DNA of 7,242 nt from Geodermatophilaceae bacterium. GTDB lineage: Bacteria > Actinomycetota > Actinomycetes > Mycobacteriales > Geodermatophilaceae. The stretch covers positions 1-7,242 of the forward strand of contig JACCSC010000236.1 in assembly GCA_013813215.1 (NCBI GenBank), read 5' to 3'. The translations under genes and the position numbers were made by a program. A model generated the notes under the pieces. The model was given only the letters and a program-made list of their open reading frames with translations, made no database searches and was not told the origin of the DNA. Below are positions 1 through 5,666 of the stretch, in pieces; the stretch's first letter is position 1, and each line of letters begins with the position of its first letter.

Positions 1-984
1 CCGCGCCGGGCCGCCGCCACGACAGCCGCCGCCACGACAGCCGCGCTGGCGTGCTGGGGGGACAGCCTGACGTACGGCGTCGGGGGAGGCGGGGTCACCT
101 ATCCGGACCTGCTGGCCGCCCGGTTCGGCGTCACGGTCTACAACGGCGGCGTCATCGGCGAGCGCTCCTCCGGGGTGGCGGCCAGGCAGGGTGGGCGGCT
201 ACCGGTCGTGTCGGTGCCCGCGCCGTTCGGCGAACCGCTGCCGCCCCGGACGTTCCGGGTCAACCTGGACCAAGCGCTGCCCTGGTACGAGCGCACGATG
301 GTGATCCAGGAGGAGGGCACGCTGCACGGGAACCTCGGCGGCGTCCCGGGCATCCTCAACAAGCAGGGTGACTATCGCAACGAGTTCACGCCCTACTACT
401 TCACCCGCGACAACGGGGCGGATCGCCCGCCGCCCGGGACCTTCAGCACCGACACCGGGGTCGAGTACGAAGGGGTCGACCAGATCATCTGGTGCGGCCA
501 CAACGACCTGCGACTGATCGACGCGCCGAATGTCCCACCGGGCCTGGGCGCGCAAGCGCAGGACCTGGTGCGGGGCAACCTGGCGAAGATGGCGGCGTAC
601 GCCGAGGGCGCTGCTGGACCCGACCGCTATCTCGTCCTCAGCCTGCTCAACGGCAAGGGTGCCGGCAACGGCCGGACGACGACCGGACGGCCGACGGAGT
701 ACTACAAGAACGTCGTAATGTCGCTCAACCCGAGGCTGGCCGCCGAACTCGGCCCCGCGCACTACCTCGACGTACGCACCTGGCTCGTCCAGGAGGCGCT
801 GGCCTACGGCGGACTGGAGCCGACCGCCAAGGACCTGCGCGACATCGAAGAGGACATCCCGCCCTCGTCGCTGACCGTGCCGAGCAACACCGATCCGCAC
901 CTGAACGCTCTGGGCTACACGCTGCTCGCCCGGTACCTGGGCGACAGACTCGTCCAACTCGGCTGGTACCCGGCGAACGGCTAA
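1..984 (+). CDS. SGNH/GDSL-type hydrolase (lipase/esterase-like), 5' end outside window
   Basis: The reading frame is open from base 1 to the TAA at 982-984, giving at least 327 residues; the true start lies upstream. Numbering from the first codon here, the SGNH landmarks appear in order: block I WGDSLTYG at residues 19-26 with the likely nucleophile Ser22; a block II-like NGGVIG near residue 50; block III GHND with Asn168; and block V DPHLN with Asp298 and His300 completing the triad. Family members hydrolyse ester bonds of lipids, polysaccharide acetyl groups or similar substrates; the substrate here cannot be told. The first 15 or so visible residues are Ala/Thr-rich and low in complexity, which would fit a linker or the end of an export signal, so secretion is possible but unproven. 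The insert between blocks II and III is long (about 110 residues), so this is not a minimal SGNH domain. It is followed 28 bp later by a small membrane-protein gene, probably co-transcribed. Confidence 0.85.
   Translation, partial: PRRAAATTAAATTAALACWGDSLTYGVGGGGVTYPDLLAARFGVTVYNGGVIGERSSGVAARQGGRLPVVSVPAPFGEPLPPRTFRVNLDQALPWYERTMVIQEEGTLHGNLGGVPGILNKQGDYRNEFTPYYFTRDNGADRPPPGTFSTDTGVEYEGVDQIIWCGHNDLRLIDAPNVPPGLGAQAQDLVRGNLAKMAAYAEGAAGPDRYLVLSLLNGKGAGNGRTTTGRPTEYYKNVVMSLNPRLAAELGPAHYLDVRTWLVQEALAYGGLEPTAKDLRDIEEDIPPSSLTVPSNTDPHLNALGYTLLARYLGDRLVQLGWYPANG
10..39 (+). repeat. Two perfect tandem copies of a 15-bp unit inside the SGNH gene
   Basis: The unit GCCGCCGCCACGACA occurs at 10-24 and again at 25-39 without mismatch, followed by a partial copy (GCCGCG) from 40. 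It is in frame and encodes Ala-Ala-Ala-Thr-Thr twice, just before the catalytic GDSL block. More copies could lie upstream of the window. Fifteen bases keep the frame, so copy number could vary without breaking the protein. Confidence 0.8.
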
Positions 985-1000
985 CCTCGGGGTAATGCAC

Positions 1001-1007
1001 GAGGAGG
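1001..1007 (+). promoter_or_regulatory. Shine-Dalgarno of the small membrane protein gene
   Basis: GAGGAGG lies 5 nt before the ATG at 1013. It decides the start: the in-frame ATG at 995 lies upstream of this motif and has no comparable site of its own, so translation most likely begins at 1013. Confidence 0.75.
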
Positions 1008-1012
1008 TGTCG

Positions 1013-1414
1013 ATGGCCCGGCCGGAGACAGAAGTCCACGTGCCGCTGCAGGTGCGCCGGGCGGCCCAGCTGCTGTGGCTGCTGGTCGCGCTGATGGCTG
1101 TGCGCACGATTCTGACCGTCGGTGTCTACGACGTGTATCGCGGCAACGTCGCGCTGGCCTTCGTGACCCTGATGATGTTGGGCGGGTTGCTGGGGCTGTG
1201 TGCCCTCGGCGTTCCGCGCGGTCAGCGGTGGGCGCAGATCGTCGGCGTCATGTTCGCCTCGGTCACCGCGCTGGGCGGCGTCTCCTCGCTACTGAACCCG
1301 TCCACCGGGGCGTTCGCGGTCCTCGGGTTGGTAGGTGCCATGGTCTCGGTGGCAGCCATCTGCTTCCTGTGCTCGGGGTCGGCCAACGTGTTCTTCCGGC
1401 ACCGCGGCCGCTGA
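1013..1414 (+). CDS. Small integral membrane protein of unknown function, four predicted helices
   Basis: This encodes 133 residues from the ATG at 1013, chosen because GAGGAGG precedes it by 5 nt. Four hydrophobic stretches are visible at about residues 17-38, 47-66, 74-94 and 100-120, separated by short loops containing Arg, Asp or Pro. The N-terminus is short and polar and the C-terminus is basic (ending FFRHRGR), suggesting both ends are cytoplasmic by the positive-inside rule. I recognise no catalytic motif and no named family; it resembles the many short tetraspan hypothetical proteins of actinomycetes. It begins 28 bp after the SGNH hydrolase stop, so the two genes are probably one transcript, but that does not fix a function. 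Its TGA at 1412-1414 directly touches the stop codon of the convergent antiporter gene. Confidence 0.75.
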   Translation: MARPETEVHVPLQVRRAAQLLWLLVALMAVRTILTVGVYDVYRGNVALAFVTLMMLGGLLGLCALGVPRGQRWAQIVGVMFASVTALGGVSSLLNPSTGAFAVLGLVGAMVSVAAICFLCSGSANVFFRHRGR

Positions 1415-3007
1415 TCAATCCTCGGGTGCTACCCGCGGCTGCATACCCCGCGCGTCCAGCCGCGCCAGCACCTCGTCGACCACGCGCGGGTCGGAGCCCC
1501 GCTCGCCTCTGCTGGCGATCACCGCGCGGCGGGCCGCCGCCAGCATCTCGCCCTCGAGCTCAGCCAGCCGGCTGAGCCGCCGCTGCCGGTCGTCGCCTGC
1601 CTCGTCGCGGGCCGCCGGATCGGAGTCCAACCGGTGCAGCAGCGCCTCGGTGACCTCCAACGCCTCGTCGACGAGGTCATCGTCGGCGTCCCGGCGCAGC
1701 TGTTCGAGCCGTTCCCGCCCGGCGGTCAAGGCCCGAGCGGTCAACTCGCGTTCGGCGGCGCGCCGCTCGCTGGGCGGTTCTTGTACGCCGAGGCGGCCGA
1801 CGAGCAACGGCAGGGACAGGCCCTGCAGGAGCAGCGTCACCACGGTGACGCCGAACGCGATGGCGACCAGCCGCCCCCGCTCCGGGAAGTCGGTCCCGTC
1901 GTCCAGCGTGAGCGGCAGAGCCAGGGCCGTGGCCAGCGTGACGACGCCACGCATTCCCGACCAGGACGCGACGGCCATCTCGCGCCAGCCGGTCGGGTTG
2001 TCCTCGACCTGACCACCGAGCACCCGGGTTCGCTCGTTCAGCCAGGCGATGGGGAAGATCCAGGCGAAGCGCACGAGGATGCAGACGGCGCTGATCACGG
2101 CGATCTGGCCGAGCAGCCTCGAAACCTCGAAGTCCAGCTCGTCGAGCACCGACCGCAACTCCAGCCCGACAAAGGCGAAGGCCGCCCCGGTGACCAGCAG
2201 TTCGACGACCTGCCACAGCGCGCCGGCCTGGGTGCGGGCTAGCGCACCGCCCTGGTCCTCTGCCCGGCCGAGGCTGAGGGCCAGCGTGACCACAGCCAGC
2301 ACCCCGCTGCCGTGCAGGCCGCCGGCGGCAAGGTAGGCCACGAACGGCATGACGAAGGACAGCGCGGGGCGGGCGGGATCGGCCGGCAACCGGTCCAGGA
2401 TCCGGCGGCTGACCCAGGCCAAGGCCAGCCCGACGGACACCCCCACGACTGCGGAGAGCCCGAACAACCCGCCCGCCGTCCAGGCCGAGAAGGCGCCGGT
2501 CACGACGGCGGCGACCGCGACGTCGTACAGGATCAGCGCGGTCGCGTCGTTGGAGACACCCTCACCGATCAGGATCGTGGTCAGCCGTCGCGGCAGCTTC
2601 AGCCGGGCGGCGACAGCGGTCGCGGCCACCGGGTCGGGCGGGCCGACCATGGCGCCGAGGACCAGCGCCGCGGCCCACCCCAGCCCCGGCACCAGCAGCT
2701 GGAGGACGGCGCCGACGGCGAACGCGGTGACCAGGACGAGGGCTACCGCGAGCAGCCCGATCGCGCGCCAGCTCTGGGCGAACTCGGTCCACGAGGTGCG
2801 TCGGGCGGCGGTGTAGAGCACCGGCGGGAGGACCAGGGGCAGGATCAGTTCCGGCGGGATCACCAGGGCGGGTACACCGGGGACGAGCGCGAGCAGCATT
2901 CCGACCAGCAGCAACAGGATCGGGTACGGCAGCCGGAGTCGGTTGGCCAGCGGTACCGACAGCGCCGTCGCCACGAGGACGACGAGCAGAAGGGTGAGTG
3001 CGCCCAA
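1415..3007 (-). CDS. CPA1-family Na+(K+)/H+ antiporter (NhaP/NHE type)
   Basis: The product, 530 residues, would exchange cytoplasmic Na+ or K+ for external protons across the plasma membrane, serving pH and salt homeostasis. About twelve hydrophobic segments fill residues 1-405. The family's core is clear: GPPDPVA at 122-128 and the ion-binding motif GEGVSNDAT at 148-156, where Asp154 is the expected cation/proton carrier of electroneutral CPA1 antiporters (the Asn-Asp pair). A later conserved stretch SWSGMRGVVTLA lies at 350-361. Residues 410-530 form a hydrophilic, Glu/Arg/Leu-rich cytoplasmic tail likely to be helical, a common regulatory region. The start is taken as TTG at 3007 because it keeps all of helix 1; no strong Shine-Dalgarno precedes it, and translation may be coupled to ku, whose stop is 19 bp upstream. 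A GTG at residue 12 is the alternative but would cut helix 1. Ion preference cannot be read from sequence. Confidence 0.88.
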   Translation of the reverse strand: MGALTLLLVVLVATALSVPLANRLRLPYPILLLLVGMLLALVPGVPALVIPPELILPLVLPPVLYTAARRTSWTEFAQSWRAIGLLAVALVLVTAFAVGAVLQLLVPGLGWAAALVLGAMVGPPDPVAATAVAARLKLPRRLTTILIGEGVSNDATALILYDVAVAAVVTGAFSAWTAGGLFGLSAVVGVSVGLALAWVSRRILDRLPADPARPALSFVMPFVAYLAAGGLHGSGVLAVVTLALSLGRAEDQGGALARTQAGALWQVVELLVTGAAFAFVGLELRSVLDELDFEVSRLLGQIAVISAVCILVRFAWIFPIAWLNERTRVLGGQVEDNPTGWREMAVASWSGMRGVVTLATALALPLTLDDGTDFPERGRLVAIAFGVTVVTLLLQGLSLPLLVGRLGVQEPPSERRAAERELTARALTAGRERLEQLRRDADDDLVDEALEVTEALLHRLDSDPAARDEAGDDRQRRLSRLAELEGEMLAAARRAVIASRGERGSDPRVVDEVLARLDARGMQPRVAPED

Positions 3008-3026
3008 GTGCGTCGCTACGCCCGGC

Positions 3027-3980
3027 TCAGGCCGACTTGCGGGCGGCGGTCTTCTTGGCGGCTGTCTTCTTCGCCGGTTCCTGCTTGGCCGACACCTTCT
3101 TGGCCGGTGCCTTCTTCGCGACCGACGCCTTCTTGGCCGGGACCTTCGCGGCTGTCTTCTTGGCGGCCGCCTCTGTTGCCGGTTCGCTTGCGGCCGGCTG
3201 CGAACGGCCCTTCTTCGCCGCGTCGACGCTGCGCCGCAACGCCTCCATCAGGTCCAGCACCTTGCTGTCGTCGACCTCTGGTTCGGCCGGTCGGACCACC
3301 TCGCGTCCGGCGGTCTTCGCCTCGATCACCGATTCCAGGGCCGCCCGGTAGTCGTCGGTGAACTGGTCGGGCTCGAAATCGCCGGCGAGCGCATCGACGT
3401 ACGACTCGGCCATCGCCATTTCCTGCGGGCGGACCTTCACGTCGTCGTCGAGGAAGGAGAAGCTCGGCTCACGCACCTCGTCGGGCCACAGCATCGTCTG
3501 CAGGACGAGTACGCCGTCGCGTGGGCGCAGGGTGGCCAGCCGCTCCCGGTTGCGCAGCGCGACCTTGACCACGGCGACTTTCTCGCTGTTGTCCAGCGCG
3601 TCACGCAGGAGCACGTAGGGCTTGGCGTCGGCGGTCGGCTCGCAGTAATAGGGCTTGCCGAACTGGACCGGATCGATCTGCTCCGCCGGGACGAATGACA
3701 TTACCTCGACGGCGCGGCTGGTCGTGATCGGCAGGCCCTCGAAGTCCTCGTCGTCCAGCACGATCATGTCTCCGTCGGGCAGCTCGTAGCCCTTGGCGAT
3801 GTCGGAGTACGGGACCTCCTCGCCGTCCACCGAGCAGACCCGCTTGTACCGAATCCGCCCTCCGTCGGCGGCGTGCACTTGCCGGAAGGAGACGTCCTTC
3901 TCCTCCGTAGCGGAGAACAGCCGCACCGGGATCGATACGAGGCCGAAGGAGATCGAGCCCTTCCAGATGCTGTGCGGCAT
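3027..3980 (-). CDS. ku: Ku, DNA double-strand-break end-binding protein of bacterial NHEJ
   Basis: Bacterial Ku forms a homodimeric ring that threads onto broken DNA ends and recruits the ligase LigD for non-homologous end joining. The product is 317 residues from the ATG at 3980, chosen because AGGAG stands 6 nt upstream and because the protein then opens with MPHSIWKGSISFGLV, the usual Ku N-terminus; an in-frame ATG at 4019 would add 13 residues unlike the family. The core (about 1-255) shows the conserved RFxxVH-like segment SFRQVHAADGGRIRYKRVC near 31-49, FVPAEQIDP at 96-104, and LWPDEVR at 164-170. Residues from about 270 to the end are a Lys/Ala/Pro tail built on PAKKA-like repeats (AKKTAAK, PAKKAS, APAKKV, EPAKKT), as in the extended Ku proteins of some Streptomyces and mycobacteria, where such tails bind DNA. 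No ligD is within the window. It is followed at 19 bp by an antiporter gene and diverges from a Cys-rich miniprotein gene. Confidence 0.95.
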   Translation of the reverse strand: MPHSIWKGSISFGLVSIPVRLFSATEEKDVSFRQVHAADGGRIRYKRVCSVDGEEVPYSDIAKGYELPDGDMIVLDDEDFEGLPITTSRAVEVMSFVPAEQIDPVQFGKPYYCEPTADAKPYVLLRDALDNSEKVAVVKVALRNRERLATLRPRDGVLVLQTMLWPDEVREPSFSFLDDDVKVRPQEMAMAESYVDALAGDFEPDQFTDDYRAALESVIEAKTAGREVVRPAEPEVDDSKVLDLMEALRRSVDAAKKGRSQPAASEPATEAAAKKTAAKVPAKKASVAKKAPAKKVSAKQEPAKKTAAKKTAARKSA

Positions 3981-3986
3981 GACCAG

Positions 3987-3991
3987 CTCCT
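3987..3991 (-). promoter_or_regulatory. Shine-Dalgarno of ku
   Basis: On the minus strand AGGAG is followed by six bases and the ATG at 3980-3978. It supports the shorter 317-residue Ku rather than the start at 4019. Confidence 0.75.
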
Positions 3992-4140
3992 GCTTCGTCG
4001 ACGGCGGGCCGGCGTACATGATCCCCCGCGGCTGGCGGAACCGCTTACCCGGCTCGATCTGGGGGTACGTCGGCGCGGGAGCGACGAAAGGTCAGACGCC
4101 TGTGTCACGGTCATGTCGAGGCGGTCGCAGGTCGCCCGAG

Positions 4141-4146
4141 AGGAGG
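4141..4146 (+). promoter_or_regulatory. Strong Shine-Dalgarno of the Cys-rich miniprotein gene
   Basis: AGGAGG, within GAGAGGAGGT, lies six bases before the ATG at 4153. It is a perfect match to the 16S rRNA anti-Shine-Dalgarno core at ideal spacing. It is the main reason to choose this start within a much longer open frame. Confidence 0.75.
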
Positions 4147-4152
4147 TCCGCC

Positions 4153-4317
4153 ATGACGGTGACGCTGCAGTGGTGTGTCGCATGCGGTGGCGAGCGGGAC
4201 TTCGACCAGCCGCTGTGCGGGGACGGTCACGGGTCGGAGTGCCCGGAGTGGTTCTGCCTGGCGTGCGGGAACGCCGTCGTTCTCGCCTGCTCCGACGAGG
4301 TGCCGGCGGCGGCCTGA
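4153..4317 (+). CDS. 54-residue Cys-rich, zinc-ribbon-like protein of unknown function
   Basis: The frame is open far upstream, but the AGGAGG six bases before the ATG at 4153 marks the real start and yields 54 residues. Seven cysteines are present: a C8-x2-C11 pair (CVAC), C22, C30, a C35-x2-C38 pair (CLAC) and C46, with His26 between. Two CxxC knuckles spaced like this are typical of treble-clef or zinc-ribbon folds that bind one Zn2+; Cys22, His26 and Cys30 could ligate a second metal. The rest is acidic and there is no signal peptide or membrane segment, so it is likely cytosolic. I do not recognise the family. It diverges from ku, 172 bp away, and its TGA is separated by one base from the stop of the convergent transporter gene. 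Linkage to Ku hints at, but does not show, a nucleic-acid role. Confidence 0.6.
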   Translation: MTVTLQWCVACGGERDFDQPLCGDGHGSECPEWFCLACGNAVVLACSDEVPAAA

Positions 4318-4318
4318 C

Positions 4319-5173
4319 TCAACCGACCGCGACCAACGTCACCGCCGCTGCGGCCAGGCCGAGCCCGGCGGCCTGCACGCGGTTGACCCGCTCGTGCAGC
4401 ACGATGGCGGCCAGCGTGACGGTCAGCGCCGGGTAGAGCGAGGTGACGACGGCGGCGAGCGAAACCAGCTGGGAGCGGGCCGCCAGCTGGTAGAGAACCG
4501 TGGCCAGCGCGGCGCACAGGCCGACGCCGAAGGCGACCATGGCCACCGCGCGCTCGGTGTTGCGCACCGGCGCCTTCACGAGCAGTACACCGAGGCCGAT
4601 CACCACCACGGCCACGACCTGTCCGAGCGCGGTCGGCCAGAGCCCGGCGCTTTCGGGGACCTGACCCAGGGCCACGAAGAGCAGGCCGAAGCTCGCGCCG
4701 GCCAGGAGCCCGTCGCGGATCCCGGCGCTGCGACCGCTGCGCGCGGCGATGTCCTCACCGCCGCGGGACACCAGCCAGATGGCGGGTAGGGCGCAGCTGA
4801 TGCCGACCCAGGCCCAGATGCTGGGCCGCTCGCCGATGATGACGCCGACGACCACCGGCAGGAGGGCTGCCCCGACTGCGGACAGCGGGGCGACGACGTT
4901 CATCTGGCCGCTGGCCAAGCCGCGGTAGAGGAACGCTGTGCCCAGCCCGCTGCCGATCCCGGAGGCGGCCCCCCAGGCAAGGTCGGCCGTGGTGAGGTCA
5001 GCGGCGACGGTGACCGCGGCGACGGTGACCGCGGCGACGGTGACTGCGGCGGCGCTGACGATCTGCGCCAGCAGCGCGATCGCCCAGGGCGAGCCGCGGC
5101 GGGACATCAGGCCGCCGAGGAAGTCCGACAGGCCGTAGGCCATGGCGGCTCCCAGCGCGAGCAGGAGTCCCAC
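4319..5173 (-). CDS. EamA-type drug/metabolite (DMT) superfamily transporter
   Basis: The product, 284 residues, has ten hydrophobic segments arranged as two five-helix halves, the hallmark of EamA permeases that export or import small metabolites across the plasma membrane. Family signatures include an N-terminal MAYGLSDFLGG (11-21), GTAFLYRGLASG (78-89) followed by the helix containing VVAPLSAVGAALLPV, and in the second half SLYPALTVTLA (245-255) leading to LHERVNRVQAAG (259-270). The GTG at 5173 is taken as start because it retains the whole first helix; its Shine-Dalgarno is weak, and the ATG at residue 11 would cut that helix. Residues 43-57 are three copies of an Ala-Val-Thr-Val-Ala unit from a 15-bp tandem repeat, lengthening the region of helix 2 or its loop. 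Substrate unknown. The gene converges on the Cys-rich miniprotein gene with a one-base gap between stops. Confidence 0.85.
   Translation of the reverse strand: MGLLLALGAAMAYGLSDFLGGLMSRRGSPWAIALLAQIVSAAAVTVAAVTVAAVTVAADLTTADLAWGAASGIGSGLGTAFLYRGLASGQMNVVAPLSAVGAALLPVVVGVIIGERPSIWAWVGISCALPAIWLVSRGGEDIAARSGRSAGIRDGLLAGASFGLLFVALGQVPESAGLWPTALGQVVAVVVIGLGVLLVKAPVRNTERAVAMVAFGVGLCAALATVLYQLAARSQLVSLAAVVTSLYPALTVTLAAIVLHERVNRVQAAGLGLAAAAVTLVAVG
5001..5060. repeat. 15-bp tandem repeat, three copies plus a decayed fourth, inside the DMT transporter gene
   Basis: On the plus strand GCGGCGACGGTGACC is found at 5001-5015 and 5016-5030, with one final-base change at 5031-5045, and a diverged copy (GCGGCGGCGCTGACG) at 5046-5060. 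On the coding strand each unit encodes a permuted Ala-Ala-Val-Thr-Val. The near identity of three copies implies recent slippage expansion, and the length keeps the frame. Confidence 0.9.
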
Positions 5174-5200
5174 CCGGTCAGCTTGCCGTGGCAGTCGAAG

Positions 5201-5412
5201 TCAGCCGAGGAGGGCTCCCCGGCAGCTCTCGCCGGTCTGCGTGTTGCGGGCGCCGGCGCCAACGCGGTCTGGACCCGCGAACCGGCCGTGGCGATGGGGA
5301 CGCCGTTGCCGGAGTTGATCCCGAACAGCCACATCTCGCCGTCGACGTCGCTGTCCACCTCGTACCTGATCCGCAGCGTGGCATTGTCGGGGTCGACGGT
5401 CAGCTTCCAGTC
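5201..5412 (-). pseudogene. Frameshifted, 5'-truncated remnant of a small (probably secreted) actinobacterial protein
   Basis: Two adjacent frames each read like part of one protein. From 5412 down to about 5287 one frame gives DWKLTVDPDNATLRIRYEV followed by DSDVDGEMW, a beta-strand-like pattern. From 5284 to the TGA at 5201-5203 a different frame gives RFAGPDRVGAGARNTQTGE then SCRGALLG. From memory of actinomycete hypothetical proteins, these match the middle and the C-terminus of a small exported domain (Asp/Val-rich strands, a GQxW-like site, then AGxDRxxARAxN and TGExC before the end), so a frameshift near 5285, perhaps with a small deletion, would separate them. No signal peptide or good start is visible upstream before the tRNA. 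A sequencing error in a live gene, or chance open frames in GC-rich DNA, remain possible; family assignment is recollection, not a search. Confidence 0.45.
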
Positions 5413-5471
5413 CGACGCTGCGCTGCATGCTCCTTGGGCTTGGCCCCGGCTGGTCGAAGGGTGAGTGTTAT

Positions 5472-5494
5472 GGCGAGTTGCACGGCGACTCGCC
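5472..5494. other. Hairpin downstream of tRNA-Ser
   Basis: GGCGAGT (5472-5478) and ACTCGCC (5488-5494) form a perfect 7-bp stem with a nine-base loop. In the tRNA's transcript it begins 29 nt after the CCA end, so it could help termination or act as a 3'-processing guide. There is no U-tract after it, so it is not a classic intrinsic terminator. The octamer TTGCACGG occurs at 5478-5485 and again at 5495-5502, overlapping this structure. Confidence 0.4.
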
Positions 5495-5522
5495 TTGCAC
5501 GGTTCAAAAGATCTTGGCGCCC

Positions 5523-5611
5523 TGGCGGAGGATACGAGATTCGAACTCGTGAGGGCGTGAACCCAACGCGCTTTCCAAGCGCGCGCCATAGGCCAACTAG
5601 GCGAATCCTCC
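5523..5611 (-). tRNA. tRNA-Ser (anticodon GGA), CCA encoded
   Basis: Read on the minus strand, the acceptor arm pairs GGAGGAT with ATCCTCC (7 bp), followed by discriminator G and an encoded CCA at 5525-5523. The anticodon arm is a perfect 5-bp CGCGC/GCGCG stem with loop TTGGAAA, giving anticodon GGA, which reads UCC and UCU serine codons. The T arm is ACGAG/CTCGT with loop TTCGAAT. Between them is the long variable arm expected of serine tRNAs, with a GGG/CCC mini-stem. All arms are intact, so the gene appears functional and has not been disrupted by an integration. The mature RNA would be 89 nt including CCA. Confidence 0.96.
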
Positions 5612-5618
5612 GCGCGAC

Positions 5619-5650
5619 ATCGTACCGGCCGCCAGACTGGCCCGAATCAA
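5619..5650 (-). promoter_or_regulatory. Possible promoter of tRNA-Ser
   Basis: On the minus strand TACGAT (5624-5619) resembles a -10 hexamer and TTGATT (5650-5645) a -35 hexamer, but the spacer is 20 bp, longer than the usual 16-19. The -10 ends 7 bases before the mature tRNA 5' end, so initiation would fall at or next to the first tRNA base. The -35-like element is 16 bp from the start codon of the divergent DUF6308-like gene, so the two genes share this short region. Confidence 0.4.
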
Positions 5651-5653
5651 CAC

Positions 5654-5659
5654 GAGGAG
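5654..5659 (+). promoter_or_regulatory. Shine-Dalgarno of the DUF6308-like gene
   Basis: GAGGAG is followed by seven bases and the ATG at 5667, good spacing that supports this start. Confidence 0.7.
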
Positions 5660-5666
5660 CACAACG

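Larger units (their letters stand above)
3981..4152. promoter_or_regulatory. Divergent intergenic region between ku and the Cys-rich miniprotein gene
   Basis: This 172-bp region must hold the promoters of both divergent genes. I see no convincing -35/-10 pair for the housekeeping sigma factor in either direction and no LexA-type GAAC-N4-GTTC box. A short inverted repeat, GCGG-AA-CCGC at 4035-4044, is the only symmetric element noticed and is too short to call an operator. Confidence 0.4.

Noticed and set aside
199..1107. 302-codon open frame on the minus strand opposite the SGNH gene
   Set aside because: It is antisense to a gene with a full set of SGNH motifs, is Arg/Val/Gly-rich as expected of a GC-rich shadow frame, and shows no domain.
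2312..3361. 349-codon open frame on the plus strand opposite the antiporter and ku
   Set aside because: It is a low-complexity Gln/Arg/Gly composition spanning two well-supported opposite-strand genes; it is a shadow frame.
2943..3698. 251-codon open frame on the plus strand opposite ku with LLGR-type repeats
   Set aside because: The repeats are the complement of Ku's Lys/Ala tail codons, so this is an artefact of that tail.
4035..4044. Inverted repeat GCGG-AA-CCGC upstream of ku as a possible operator
   Set aside because: Four-base arms of pure GC are common by chance in DNA of this composition.
5508..5515. Palindrome AAGATCTT just past the tRNA
   Set aside because: It is an isolated 8-bp palindrome with no second copy or partner gene, expected by chance.
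5107..5589. 160-codon open frame on the minus strand running through tRNA-Ser and into the DMT gene
   Set aside because: Its first part translates the tRNA and its last part overlaps the transporter; only the middle segment resembles protein, and it is described as part of the pseudogene.
5523..5611. tRNA-Ser 3' end as an att site of an integrated element
   Set aside because: I found no second copy of the tRNA 3' end in the window and no integrase gene.
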